DNA from: CAZYSK01 sp964649415
GTDB taxonomy: Bacteria; Chloroflexota; Anaerolineae; B4-G1
Assembly: GCA_964649415.1 (NCBI GenBank)
Contig: CAZYSK010000044.1
Coordinates: forward strand, 1-47,059
Reading direction: 5' to 3'
DNA: 47,059 nt
Under the pieces are notes generated by a model, which saw only the letters and a program-made list of their open reading frames with translations, did not search any database and was not told the DNA's origin. This document shows, in pieces, positions 32,240 through 41,345 of the stretch. A program made the position numbers and the translations under genes. Every line of letters begins with the position of its first letter. Position 1 is the first letter of the stretch.

Positions 32240-33664
32240 ATGTGGCAAACCTATTATACCCCTACCTCCGTTGACGAGGCATTGCGTCTTCTGGCCGAGC
32301 ACGGCCCCGACGCCCGCATCATCGCGGGCGGGACCGACCTGTTGGTCGAGATACGGTACGGCGAACGGCAGGTCCACACGCTGATCGACGCCACGCGCAT
32401 CGGAGGGCTTGACCAGGTGCACGTGGACGAGGCGAGCCTGGTCCACGTTGGCCCAACGGTCACCCACAACCAGGCCGTGGCGTCAAGTCCGCTGGTCGAG
32501 CGCGGCTTTACACTGGCCCAGGCCTGCTGGCGAGTGGGCACGCCGCAACTGCGCAACCGGGGCACGATCGCCGGCAATCTGATCACTGCCTCGCCCGCCA
32601 ATGACACCATCACGGCACTGTGGGCAATGGACGGCCAGCTCACGCTGCGCAGTGTCCGCGGCGAGCGCACGCTCTCCTGCGCGGAGTTCTATCAAGACGT
32701 CCACCAGACCGCACTGGCCCCCGACGAGATGGTGACCGACATCGCCTTCCCGGCGCTGGCCCCGAACCAGCGCGGTGTGTTTGTCAAGTTGGCCCTGCGC
32801 CGCACGCACGCGATATCCGTCGTCAACGCCGCCGTGGTGCTCAGTTTCGACGCCGAGGGTGACGCCATCACGCAGGCACGCATCACGTTAGGCAGCGTCG
32901 GCCCGACGATCGTCCGCGCATCGGTTGCGGAAGCGGCACTGGTCGGCGCTCCGCTGGACGAGGCTCGCATCGCCGAAGCTGCCAACCTGGCCGCCCAGGC
33001 AGCCGCTCCCATTGACGACATCCGGTCAGGTGCCGGCTACCGTCGCGACATGGTGCAGGTGTTGGTGCGCCGAGCTCTGACGGCGCTGAAGGACGGCAAC
33101 GAGCGGGCAGGATTCCCAGACGCCCCGCCGATGCTGTGGGGCCACACGCGAGGACACTTCCCCCGCCTGGCTGGCAGGACTGTGTGTCACCGGAATGGCG
33201 GGTGTGAGACCATCGAATGCACAGTCAACGGGGAGAACGTCGTGGTGCAGGGCGCGGGCGGCAAGACACTGCTGGCCATGCTGCGCGAGGACCTGGGGCT
33301 CACGGGCACCAAAGAGGGCTGTGGCGAGGGGGAATGTGGGGCCTGCACGGTGTGGCTCGATGGGATCGCGGTGTTGGCCTGTCTGACGCCAGCGCCTCGG
33401 GCCCACGGCGCTCAGATCGTCACCGTCGAGGGACTGGCGGAGGGCGACCAGCTTCACCCCGTGCAGCAAGCCTTCGTCGATGAGGGAGCGGTCCAGTGCG
33501 GTTACTGCACACCCGGCTTCGTCATGGCCGGCGCGAACCTGCTGGATGAGATACCCCACCCCACGCACGAGCAGATCGTCGCCGGCCTGACGGGCAACCT
33601 GTGCCGATGCACGGGCTACTACAAGATCGCGCGCGCGATAGAGAAGGCGGCCGAGAAACTGTAG
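32240..33664 (+). CDS. fused FAD-binding and 2Fe-2S subunit of a xanthine-dehydrogenase-type enzyme
   Basis: A 474-residue fusion. Residues 1-285 are the FAD-binding subunit (AGGTDLLVEIRYG, LRNRGTIAGNLITASPANDT and a C-terminal CO-dehydrogenase-flavoprotein-like part). A linker leads to residues 315-474, the 2Fe-2S subunit, with cysteines 361, 366, 369 and 381 (CGEGECGAC) for the proximal cluster and CGYC at 420-423 with CRC at 455-457 for the distal cluster (CxxC-x31-CxC). Electrons from the molybdenum subunit pass through both clusters to FAD. The usual separate xdhB and xdhC genes are fused here in the order FAD then Fe-S, as opposed to Fe-S then FAD in XdhA-type fusions. The Mo subunit is encoded two genes downstream. 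Confidence 0.9.
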   Translation: MWQTYYTPTSVDEALRLLAEHGPDARIIAGGTDLLVEIRYGERQVHTLIDATRIGGLDQVHVDEASLVHVGPTVTHNQAVASSPLVERGFTLAQACWRVGTPQLRNRGTIAGNLITASPANDTITALWAMDGQLTLRSVRGERTLSCAEFYQDVHQTALAPDEMVTDIAFPALAPNQRGVFVKLALRRTHAISVVNAAVVLSFDAEGDAITQARITLGSVGPTIVRASVAEAALVGAPLDEARIAEAANLAAQAAAPIDDIRSGAGYRRDMVQVLVRRALTALKDGNERAGFPDAPPMLWGHTRGHFPRLAGRTVCHRNGGCETIECTVNGENVVVQGAGGKTLLAMLREDLGLTGTKEGCGEGECGACTVWLDGIAVLACLTPAPRAHGAQIVTVEGLAEGDQLHPVQQAFVDEGAVQCGYCTPGFVMAGANLLDEIPHPTHEQIVAGLTGNLCRCTGYYKIARAIEKAAEKL

Positions 33665-33680
33665 CTGATCCTGAGGCACA

Positions 33681-35408
33681 ATGGAACGCACAGTACCGAC
33701 AACCGGCAGCGAGGAAATCCAGCTATACATGCGCACGTACTACTCGCTGCTGCGCACCACCGACGAAGTACAGATCCAGACCCTGGTCGAGACTCATCTG
33801 GGGGTGGATTCGCTCCTGCACGTCAAGGCCCTAAGAGACGCCCCCGACGTCCCCACGCTCGTGTACTGTTCGCTGCGGCTGCCCGCCTGCATCCGCCAGG
33901 CGCAGTTGATCGTGATGGGCCAGTCGGAGCGGGTCTTCGCCCGGCGCGGCTACCCCAACGTCGAGCAATGGCAACCAGTCGCGGCGTCCGGCCGCCGCCG
34001 GCGCTCCTTCTTCGATGGGGAAGAGACACTGGCCACGTACGTGGCCAGCCTGTCAGACATCGACGACCTGGTACCAATACTGACCGCGTTCCAGATCGAG
34101 TGGAACAAAACCCACACGCGGCTGCATAGTTCTCCAGTGCATGCGAAGTTGGAGGCCTGCACGACGGAAGAGAGCCCGTTGGACGACCTGACCCGCGCCC
34201 AACTGTGCGAGACGCTGAACATATCGCTCGAGGAGCTGGGGCAGCTAGAGACGATCTGGAAAGACGAGTTCCCGACCCTGCTTTTCGACATCGGCCGAGT
34301 GCGCAAGCGGATGTCGATACGGCTCCTGGCCGGATCCCAGGTCGAGTATCGCAAAGCGACCCAGCGTTGGTGGGAGAACATCGTCGCCAACGTGCCTTTC
34401 GACTTGAGCGAGCGCCCCGTCTATTTCGTCTCCAGCAACACGCACAGCGTAGTCAACATGCTGTCCGGATTCGCGCTGCGACGCGAGGAAGAACTGGCCC
34501 GTTTCTTGGAAGAGAGCGACGACGCCAATCTGCAAGCAGAATACGCCGACATCCAGGCCCAGCAGGTGCCCAGCAGGCGCGAGAATTTCCTGTATTACGT
34601 GCTCAAGAAGTACCTCGACACGCCGCAGGGCCGGGAGGCCTGGCAGGAGCGCGAGGAGGAGGAGCCGTTGTGCGGGATCCGTCACATTGACAGCCGCCAC
34701 GTCTTCGACGTCGCCGCCCAGATTGTCGAACTGCGCGCGCTGCGCCCCGACTGGCTCGACCCGCGCCTGCGCATCCCCGGCATCGAGCACATCGCCGACA
34801 GCGACGCCGTCATCCTCAACATTGACTATCCATTGGGTATGGGCGCCTACCATATTCTGTCTCAGGTGGCCGCCAGCGTGGATTCCTTCCGCGGCGTCTA
34901 CATCCTGGGCAAAGCGGCGACGCTCAACGGGCGCATCGGTGACGTGATGATCCCCAACGTCGTGCACGACGAACACTCCCGCAACACCTATCTGTTCAAC
35001 AACGTGTTCGACGCCTCGCACGTGCGCTCCCACATGGCCTACGGCACGGCGCTTGACAATCAGAAGGCCATCAGCGTGTATGGGACGTTTCTGCAGAACC
35101 GGCGCTACATGGATGTCTTCTATCGCGAGGGCTACACGGACATCGAGATGGAGGCCGGGCCGTACCTGTCGGCGCTGTACGAGACCATGCGCCCACGCCG
35201 CTATCCCACAGACGAGGTCGTCAACCTCTACCCCATCTCCTTCGACATCGGCCTCATCCACTACGCCTCCGACACGCCGTTCAACAAAGGGCAAAACCTG
35301 GGGACGCAGCACCTTTCGTACTTCGGCATCGACCCCACGTACGCGGGCACCGTAGCCCTCCTGCGCCGCATTCTGAGCCAGGAATGCGCGATGCTGTCCC
35401 GGCAGTGA
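33681..35408 (+). CDS. DUF6909-like protein with a nucleoside-phosphorylase-like C-terminal half
   Basis: A 575-residue protein. The N-terminal 330 residues are helical and unlike anything I can name. The C-terminal half matches the DUF6909 group and shows features of NP-I nucleoside phosphorylases: ILGKAATLNGRIGDVMIPN resembles the G-x-A-G-G-L ... GDVVIP strand, and YTDIEMEAGPYLSALYE resembles the V-x-M-E-x-x base/ribose-binding motif. Phosphorolysis of purine nucleosides would deliver bases to the molybdenum hydroxylase encoded on either side. The gene follows the FAD/Fe-S gene by 16 bases and shares its operon. Activity is inferred from motifs and context. Confidence 0.65.
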   Translation: MERTVPTTGSEEIQLYMRTYYSLLRTTDEVQIQTLVETHLGVDSLLHVKALRDAPDVPTLVYCSLRLPACIRQAQLIVMGQSERVFARRGYPNVEQWQPVAASGRRRRSFFDGEETLATYVASLSDIDDLVPILTAFQIEWNKTHTRLHSSPVHAKLEACTTEESPLDDLTRAQLCETLNISLEELGQLETIWKDEFPTLLFDIGRVRKRMSIRLLAGSQVEYRKATQRWWENIVANVPFDLSERPVYFVSSNTHSVVNMLSGFALRREEELARFLEESDDANLQAEYADIQAQQVPSRRENFLYYVLKKYLDTPQGREAWQEREEEEPLCGIRHIDSRHVFDVAAQIVELRALRPDWLDPRLRIPGIEHIADSDAVILNIDYPLGMGAYHILSQVAASVDSFRGVYILGKAATLNGRIGDVMIPNVVHDEHSRNTYLFNNVFDASHVRSHMAYGTALDNQKAISVYGTFLQNRRYMDVFYREGYTDIEMEAGPYLSALYETMRPRRYPTDEVVNLYPISFDIGLIHYASDTPFNKGQNLGTQHLSYFGIDPTYAGTVALLRRILSQECAMLSRQ

Positions 35409-35478
35409 CAGGCGTGCATCCCTTTCGGCTGAGGATGGGAAACGGCTAAGGCCAGTGCTACGAACCTGAGGATGCCCT

Positions 35479-37608
35479 ATGGCGGAGAGCGCGCGGAGAG
35501 CGAGAGGCAGAGGAGCCAGAAGCGCTGGCGTTCTCTTGTTGTACGTGTTGATCGCGCTCGTCCTCACGTATCCCATGGGATTGCAGGCTCTCCAGAACTT
35601 GTCCGAACACGACATAGATGTCTGGATCGCGTTGTGGAATGACTGGTGGTTCCGCCAGGCCGTTTCCTCCGGGGAAAGCCTGTATGCCACCCCGATGCTC
35701 TTCTACCCCAGTGGGCTCAGCCTGGTCGCGCACTCCCACAGCCCGCTCTTCTCCGCTGTCAGCGCCGTCCTGTTTCCGCTGGCGGGGGCGGTAGGCGCGT
35801 ACAACCTGAGTACGCTGATGATCTTCGTCCTGGGCGCGTGGGGCATGTATCTGCTGGCATGCGAGATCACCGCCTGCCCGAACGCGGCCCTCGTCGCCGG
35901 CATCACCTACGCCTTCTCGCCCTACTACGTGAGCCAGGCGCTGGCCCATCCCAACCTGGCCTCCGTGCAGTGGCTGCCGTATACAGCGTTACTCCTGAGA
36001 CGGACGCTACGCGGGGGCAGGATACTAGACGCGCTGGGATCGGGATTCTTCTTCTCCCTCACCGTGTGGTCCGGTCTGCAACTGGGGCTCCTGGGCAGCA
36101 TGTGGGCTGTAGCCTTCGTCGCCTGGGCCATCGCGAGCAAGGGCAAAGCCTGGCGGCAAACGCCCTGGGCCGCCCTGGGCCTAGCCGCGCTGACCGCCAC
36201 GGTGCTGTCCCGTCCGGCAATTGTGCCCGTGCTGCGAGCCTGGGAAATGGGCGCGCCGCCGCAAGACCTGCTGCTCAACGAATGGGAACTGGGGCAGACG
36301 GACCTGCTTGCGTACGCGATCCCCCCGCGCTATCACCCCGTGTGGGGCTCCGCCGTGTTCGACATCAGCGCCCGCTTCCCGAAAAACCGCAAGTGGATTC
36401 CGTACCTTGGGCTGGTGCCGGTGGCGCTGGCTGTGTACGCAGCGGTGAAAGAACGACGCGCTGCCCGCTTCTGGTGGATCAGCGGGCTGTTGTGGATTCT
36501 TCTAGCGCTGGGAGCGTATCCGCGCATCAACGGGCACACCTACCCCTCCGTCCGGCTTCCCTATGCCCTGATCGGGCAGCGCTTCCCCTTCAGCACCCTG
36601 CGCTCCGCCGACCGCTTCAACCTGCTCGTGCCACTCTCGCTGGCCGTGCTGGTCGGTATCGCGCTCGGCCGCTGGAAGCGGCGCTGGTGGACCGCCCTCG
36701 CCGCTTTGGCCATCGCCTTCGAATACCTGTTCGTGCCCATTCCGATGCAGGCACCGCTGACCATCTCCCCGTTCATAGCGGAGATGTCCGCCGACCAGGA
36801 GCAATACGCCGTCCTCGACCTCCCGATGAGCCGCCAGTTCTCCAAGCAGTGGATGTACATGCAGACGGTACACGGGAAGCCGTTGGTTGAGGGTATGGCT
36901 GCCCGGACCTCTCCCCAGGCGTACGCGCTCGTGTGGAGCGTGCCCCTGCTCCAGGCTTTCCGCAGCCCCGATTTCCCGGCCCCCGGCGACATCTCCGAAG
37001 ATCTGTGCCGCCTGGCCGGGAGCGGGGTGCGCTACATCCTCATCCACACAGACTTCGCCCCGGCGGACGATCTCCGGCGCTGGGAGTCCTGGTTTCACGA
37101 GCCGCCGATCTATGAGGACGAGCGGCTGATCGTTTATCCCACCGATCTCGACCGGCAGTGCCCCGCCGGGCTATCGGCGGCGACGCCTCCGGGAAAGCCC
37201 CTGGACTATCGACTGGAGGCGGGAATCCGATTGGTGGCCTGGGATCCCGGATGGGACGGCCCTGCCAAGCCAGGAGACACGCTTCGCTACACGCTGTATT
37301 GGGCCTGCGACGCCGCACCGGGCCAGTCCTTCCACGTCTTCAACCACCTGATGTCGGAGGGAGAGCTAGTAGCCCAAGAGGACGGGCCGCCGGTGAGCGG
37401 GGAGTACACCACCGACCTGTGGGAACCCGGCAGTCTGGTAGCTGACCAGAGGGCGTTGGTGCTTCCTGGCGACCTCCATCCGGGCCAATATCGCCTGTTG
37501 GCCGGCCTCTACAGCCTGGAGACAGAGGAACGCCTGCCCGCCAGCGACGGGCACGGAATGCGCTTAACGGACGATGCCATCCCACTGGGCGAGGTGGAAA
37601 TCCGGTAG
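35479..37608 (+). CDS. GT-C-fold-like polytopic membrane protein with C-terminal beta domain
   Basis: A 709-residue protein with about eleven membrane helices in residues 15-430, starting AGVLLLYVLIALVLTYPMG. A luminal loop follows with the acidic pair SEHDIDVWIALWNDWWF, a common place for the catalytic acid of lipid-sugar-dependent glycosyltransferases of GT-C type. The last 250 residues form a soluble region ending in a beta-sandwich (LVAWDPGWDGPAKPGDTL, YRLLAGLYSLETEERL) often seen after such transferases in Chloroflexota. It interrupts the xanthine-dehydrogenase operon and has no evident link with purines, so it is probably an insertion or a passenger gene. Confidence 0.6.
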   Translation: MAESARRARGRGARSAGVLLLYVLIALVLTYPMGLQALQNLSEHDIDVWIALWNDWWFRQAVSSGESLYATPMLFYPSGLSLVAHSHSPLFSAVSAVLFPLAGAVGAYNLSTLMIFVLGAWGMYLLACEITACPNAALVAGITYAFSPYYVSQALAHPNLASVQWLPYTALLLRRTLRGGRILDALGSGFFFSLTVWSGLQLGLLGSMWAVAFVAWAIASKGKAWRQTPWAALGLAALTATVLSRPAIVPVLRAWEMGAPPQDLLLNEWELGQTDLLAYAIPPRYHPVWGSAVFDISARFPKNRKWIPYLGLVPVALAVYAAVKERRAARFWWISGLLWILLALGAYPRINGHTYPSVRLPYALIGQRFPFSTLRSADRFNLLVPLSLAVLVGIALGRWKRRWWTALAALAIAFEYLFVPIPMQAPLTISPFIAEMSADQEQYAVLDLPMSRQFSKQWMYMQTVHGKPLVEGMAARTSPQAYALVWSVPLLQAFRSPDFPAPGDISEDLCRLAGSGVRYILIHTDFAPADDLRRWESWFHEPPIYEDERLIVYPTDLDRQCPAGLSAATPPGKPLDYRLEAGIRLVAWDPGWDGPAKPGDTLRYTLYWACDAAPGQSFHVFNHLMSEGELVAQEDGPPVSGEYTTDLWEPGSLVADQRALVLPGDLHPGQYRLLAGLYSLETEERLPASDGHGMRLTDDAIPLGEVEIR

Positions 37609-37653
37609 CTATCAAACGATCACGCCGAATCTGGAATTGAGGAAGTGAGTAAG

Positions 37654-39891
37654 ATGACAGAACAACACATCGGTCAATCGGTCACGCGCGTGGACGCCCG
37701 CGCCAAGGTCACCGGAGAGGCGAAGTACCCGGCCGACTTCACGATGCCTGGCACGCTTCACGCGAAAGTGCTTTTCGCCGGACGGCCCCACGCCCGCGTC
37801 CTCCAGATCGACGCGTCAGAGGCGGAATCCCTACCCGGCGTCGTCGCCGTGCTCACCGCCGCCGACGTGCCGGTCAACGAATACGGCCTGCAGACGACGG
37901 ACCAGCCGGTGCTTTGTGGCCCCGGTTCTTCCATACCCGACGCCGACGTGGTGCGCTTCGTGGGGGACCAGGTGGCCGTGATCGTGGCCGAGACCGAGCA
38001 GGCCGCTGCCCGCGGCCGCGACCTGGTCCACGTCGAGTACGAAGACCTGCCCGCCGTCACGGACCCTTTCGAGGCGCTCGAACCGGGCGCGCCCCAGCTC
38101 CACCCCCACCGGCGGCCCAACCCCATCCACCCGGAACTGAGCGCGGACGGGAATCTGATCTGCCATCACCAGATCCGCAAGGGGAACGTGGAGGCGGCTT
38201 GGGAAGAGGCCGACGTGATCGTCGAGGGCGAGTACCGCACCCCGCCCCAGGAGCACGCCTACCTCCAACCGGAGGCAGGGCTGGCCTACATAGACGAGGA
38301 GGGCCGGGTGACAGTGATCACGGCCGGGCAGTGGACGTGGGAGGATCAGCAGGAGATCGCCCACGCGTTGGACCTTGCTCCGGAGCAGGTGCGCGTGATC
38401 TACCCGGCCATCGGAGGCGCGTTCGGTGGGCGAGAGGACATGTCGGTGCAGATCGTGCTGGCGCTTGCGGCCTGGAAGCTGCGGCGTCCGGTCAAGATGG
38501 TCTGGAGCCGGGAGGAATCCATCCTGGGGCATTGCAAGCGCCACCCCGTGTGGTTTCATTGCAAGTGGGGCGCTACGTCCGGTGGCAAGCTGGTGGCCGC
38601 CGAGGTGCGGATCGTGGCCGACGGGGGAGCCTATTGCTACACCACCAACAAAGTATTGGGCAACGCCACCATCACGTGCACCGGTCCCTACGAGATCCCC
38701 CACGTGAAGGTGGACGTAGATGGGGTATATACCAACAATCCGCCCGGCGGGGCGTTCCGCGGGTTTGGCGCGCCGCAGGGCATTTTCGCCGCCGAGACGC
38801 AGATGAACAAGCTGGCCCAGGCCCTGCAGATGGACCCCGTGGAACTGCGGGTCAAGAACTTACTGCGCGACGAGAGCCTGACGGCTATGGGCACCCCGCT
38901 GCCAGGCGGCGTGAACCTGGTCGAGGTAACTGAGCAGTGCGCCCGCGCCGCCGGTTGGCAGCAGACCATACAAGGCTGGCGCAAGCCACCCCAACGCGAC
39001 ACGCAACACGCAATACGCCACGGCATCGGCTTCGCCACCGGCCTGAAGAACACCGGCTTCTCCTTCGGCTACCAAGAAAACTGCTGGGCCAGGGTTGAGC
39101 TGACGGGCGAGGCCGAGATCAAGCAAGCCGTGGTCTACATCGGCAGCGCCGAGGTGGGCCAGGGCACCCACACGGCGATCCACCAGATGGCGGCCCAGGC
39201 GCTGGACCTGCCGCTGGCACGCGTGCGCCTGGTGGCCGCAGACACCGGCACCAGCCCCGGCAGTTCCGGCTCCGTCTCGGCCTCGCGCATGACGTTCATG
39301 GCAGGCAACGCGATCCAGGGCGCGGCCGCGGCGGCGCTGGAACGGTGGCGCGACGACGAGCAGCGGCCCGCCGTCGCCGAGTACACCTACCTGGCGCCCA
39401 GGACCACCCCCTTCGACCCGAGGACGGGCTACGGTGTGCCGAATTTCGCCTACGGCTACGTGTCTCAGGCGGTGGAGGTCGAGGTAGACACAGAGACCGG
39501 CCAACTGCGCATCCTGCGCGTCGTGTGTGCCGACGACGTGGGCAAGGCGGTCAATCCGCAGCAGGTCGAGGGGCAGATTGAGGGGGGCGTGGTGCAGGCC
39601 GTAGGATGGGCCACGTGCGAGAACTTTCTCACCGCCGAGGGGGAGGTGCTCACGCCGCGCCTGAGCACCTATCTGATCCCGACCATCAGCGACGTGCCCG
39701 ACCAGGTGCAATCCATCATCGTCGAGCGGCCCGATCCACGCGGTCCGTGGGGCGTGCGGGGCATGGGCGAGATGCCCTTCATCCCCTTGGCCCCGGCTTT
39801 GGTCGCCGCCGTCCACGACGCCACGGGCGTGTGGCTCGACGAGTTTCCACTGACGCCGGAGCGGGTGTGGCAAGCGGCGAAGTGCGGGTAA
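37654..39891 (+). CDS. molybdenum-cofactor subunit of a xanthine-dehydrogenase-type hydroxylase
   Basis: A 745-residue subunit from the ATG at 37654, eight bases after GAGGAAG; a GTG nine bases earlier is less well placed. It shows the family's VTGEAKYPADF start, GGAFGGRED, NPPGGAFRGFGAPQ, GQGTHTAIHQMAAQAL, GSSGSVSAS and the end motif GVRGMGEMPFIPLAPA, whose Glu (about 706) is the catalytic base that opens hydroxylation of purine carbons. The length is normal. It works with the fused FAD/2Fe-2S subunit. Substrate choice (hypoxanthine, xanthine or another heterocycle) cannot be told from motifs, though the neighbours favour purines. Confidence 0.9.
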   Translation: MTEQHIGQSVTRVDARAKVTGEAKYPADFTMPGTLHAKVLFAGRPHARVLQIDASEAESLPGVVAVLTAADVPVNEYGLQTTDQPVLCGPGSSIPDADVVRFVGDQVAVIVAETEQAAARGRDLVHVEYEDLPAVTDPFEALEPGAPQLHPHRRPNPIHPELSADGNLICHHQIRKGNVEAAWEEADVIVEGEYRTPPQEHAYLQPEAGLAYIDEEGRVTVITAGQWTWEDQQEIAHALDLAPEQVRVIYPAIGGAFGGREDMSVQIVLALAAWKLRRPVKMVWSREESILGHCKRHPVWFHCKWGATSGGKLVAAEVRIVADGGAYCYTTNKVLGNATITCTGPYEIPHVKVDVDGVYTNNPPGGAFRGFGAPQGIFAAETQMNKLAQALQMDPVELRVKNLLRDESLTAMGTPLPGGVNLVEVTEQCARAAGWQQTIQGWRKPPQRDTQHAIRHGIGFATGLKNTGFSFGYQENCWARVELTGEAEIKQAVVYIGSAEVGQGTHTAIHQMAAQALDLPLARVRLVAADTGTSPGSSGSVSASRMTFMAGNAIQGAAAAALERWRDDEQRPAVAEYTYLAPRTTPFDPRTGYGVPNFAYGYVSQAVEVEVDTETGQLRILRVVCADDVGKAVNPQQVEGQIEGGVVQAVGWATCENFLTAEGEVLTPRLSTYLIPTISDVPDQVQSIIVERPDPRGPWGVRGMGEMPFIPLAPALVAAVHDATGVWLDEFPLTPERVWQAAKCG

Positions 39892-39939
39892 GACCCTAAA
39901 GGTGCGGATTGTTCCAATCCGTTGAAATCTTTAGGGTCT
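39891..39939 (+). terminator. 49-bp inverted repeat overlapping the hydroxylase stop
   Basis: Outer arms AGACCCTAAAG (39891-39901) and CTTTAGGGTCT (39929-39939) enclose an inner stem GGATT-GTTCC-AATCC. A related AGACCCTA...TAGGGTCT repeat is at 41971-41999. It may end the hydroxylase transcript, but no T-run follows. A repeat-family identity is as likely. Confidence 0.45.
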
Positions 39940-39977
39940 GTGGACAGCCAGACGGGCGTATCCACCAGGAGCATGCT

Positions 39978-40634
39978 ATGACTAAACGCCTCGTTCTCGT
40001 TGCAGGCAACATCTCCGCGGGCAAGACGTCGCTGACCGAGCGCCTGGGTGCCCGGCTGGGCTGGCGCACCGCGTTCGAGTCAGTCGCCGACAATCCCTAC
40101 CTGGCGGATTTCTACACCGATATGCGCCAGTGGTCGTTCCATCTGCAGGTCTTCTTTCTCGGCCACCGGGCCCAGCAGTATCTGGCGCTGATCAATAGCC
40201 CGGAATCGGCCATCGCCGACCGCAGCATCTACGAAGACGCGCACATCTTCGCCCGCGCGCTGCGCCACGCGGGCAATATGACCGAGCGCGACTACCAGTC
40301 CTACCGCCGTGTGTTCGACCTGATTGTGTCCGGCCTGCCGCGCCCCGACCTGCTGCTCTACCTCAAGGCCCCGGTAGCCGTGCTCCTGGAACGCATACGC
40401 CAGCGCGGGCGGGACATAGAAGGCGGCATCAGTGCCGACTACCTGTCGCTGTTGGAATCGTACTACGACGAATGGATGCGCACCTTCAACCTGTGCCCCG
40501 TGCTCACCATCCGCACAGAGGACCTGGACTTCGTGCACAAACCCAAGCACCTGGACATCGTCGTCCAGCGCATCCTGGACAAGCTAGCGGGCAAGGAAGA
40601 CGTGATCTTCCCGCCCAACTCCGACGAGGCCTGA
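39978..40634 (+). CDS. deoxynucleoside kinase family protein
   Basis: A 218-residue kinase from the ATG at 39978, six bases after AGGAG. The P-loop is GNISAGKTSL (10-19), followed by the dNK hallmarks FESVADNPYL, FHLQVFFLGHRAQQ, the D-R-S motif IADRSIYEDAHIFA and the LID arginines in LERIRQRGRDIE. These enzymes phosphorylate deoxyadenosine or deoxyguanosine for salvage. Placed after the purine hydroxylase it supports a purine theme, as salvage would compete with degradation. Length and motifs are complete. Confidence 0.85.
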   Translation: MTKRLVLVAGNISAGKTSLTERLGARLGWRTAFESVADNPYLADFYTDMRQWSFHLQVFFLGHRAQQYLALINSPESAIADRSIYEDAHIFARALRHAGNMTERDYQSYRRVFDLIVSGLPRPDLLLYLKAPVAVLLERIRQRGRDIEGGISADYLSLLESYYDEWMRTFNLCPVLTIRTEDLDFVHKPKHLDIVVQRILDKLAGKEDVIFPPNSDEA

Positions 40635-40658
40635 CTTCGTCGAGGAGAGACTGCCACT

Positions 40659-41333
40659 ATGTTCCACGCATCCGACCGCGTGCTCGTCGCTATCATGAAC
40701 AGGCAGCGCGACTTCGAGATCGCGCGGGACGAGGGATGGTACCGCGTCCCGGTCAAACACGCCCCCCAGAGCACGAAGGAGGCGGCCGTGCTGGCCTTCT
40801 ATTTCACCAAGGCCTTCGGCGACGACAAATGGTCCATCCGCTGGTACGGCTCCGTGCGCGGCCACGAGTTGGCCCGCCGCCGTGACCTGTTCCCGCGCGA
40901 GTGCGATCACCCCCGGGCCGACGAGGTGTACTACCAGTTGCAGTTGGGACCGCTGATGCAGCTGGAACAGCCCATCTCGAGCATGCGCTGGCGGCGCATC
41001 ACGTTTATCGAGACCTCGTGGGATCGCTTCACCGCCGCTGAGGAGATCAACGATCTGTACGCCTCTGGGGCCGATGGACTGTACGTCACGCTCAAGGACG
41101 CAGGCTTCTGGCCTGAGCGAGAACTGGAGATCTGCGAGGGCGACGCAACGTACACGGTGGACCTGGCGATACCCTGCCAGAAAGGCACCGTCGCCATCAC
41201 CGTCGGCGACGGCCCGGCCCCGTCCCACGCCCTGCGCAGCCCAGACGTGGAGGCCGTGCGGTCGGCAGTGGAGAGGATGGGAGGCGAACAACCGGACGCA
41301 GCACGTGTTCGCGAGAGTGTACCCAACACCTGA
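40659..41333 (+). CDS. hypothetical protein with repeat-encoded C-terminus
   Basis: A 224-residue soluble protein beginning MFHASDRVLVAIMNRQRDFE, with WYRVPVKHAP and a central RRITFIETSWDRFTAAEEIN. It resembles a conserved family of unknown function that I have seen only as hypothetical in Chloroflexota-like genomes. The last 35 codons contain LRSPDVEAVRSAVERMGGEQ, encoded by a 60-bp segment that is repeated with 85 percent identity downstream of the next gene. GAGGAGAG precedes the start. No catalytic motif is apparent. Confidence 0.55.
   Translation: MFHASDRVLVAIMNRQRDFEIARDEGWYRVPVKHAPQSTKEAAVLAFYFTKAFGDDKWSIRWYGSVRGHELARRRDLFPRECDHPRADEVYYQLQLGPLMQLEQPISSMRWRRITFIETSWDRFTAAEEINDLYASGADGLYVTLKDAGFWPERELEICEGDATYTVDLAIPCQKGTVAITVGDGPAPSHALRSPDVEAVRSAVERMGGEQPDAARVRESVPNT
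41232..41291 (+). repeat. 60-bp direct repeat, copy 1 (in the hypothetical gene)
   Basis: Matches 41903-41962 at about 51 of 60 bases; the first 26 bases are identical. It is read in frame in the upstream gene as LRSPDVEAV. The two copies bracket the isochorismatase-family gene. Confidence 0.75.
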
Positions 41334-41345
41334 AGGAGGTTCATA

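Noticed and set aside
34245..35690. 481-codon open frame on the minus strand
   Set aside because: Antisense to the DUF6909-like gene, with typical shadow composition.
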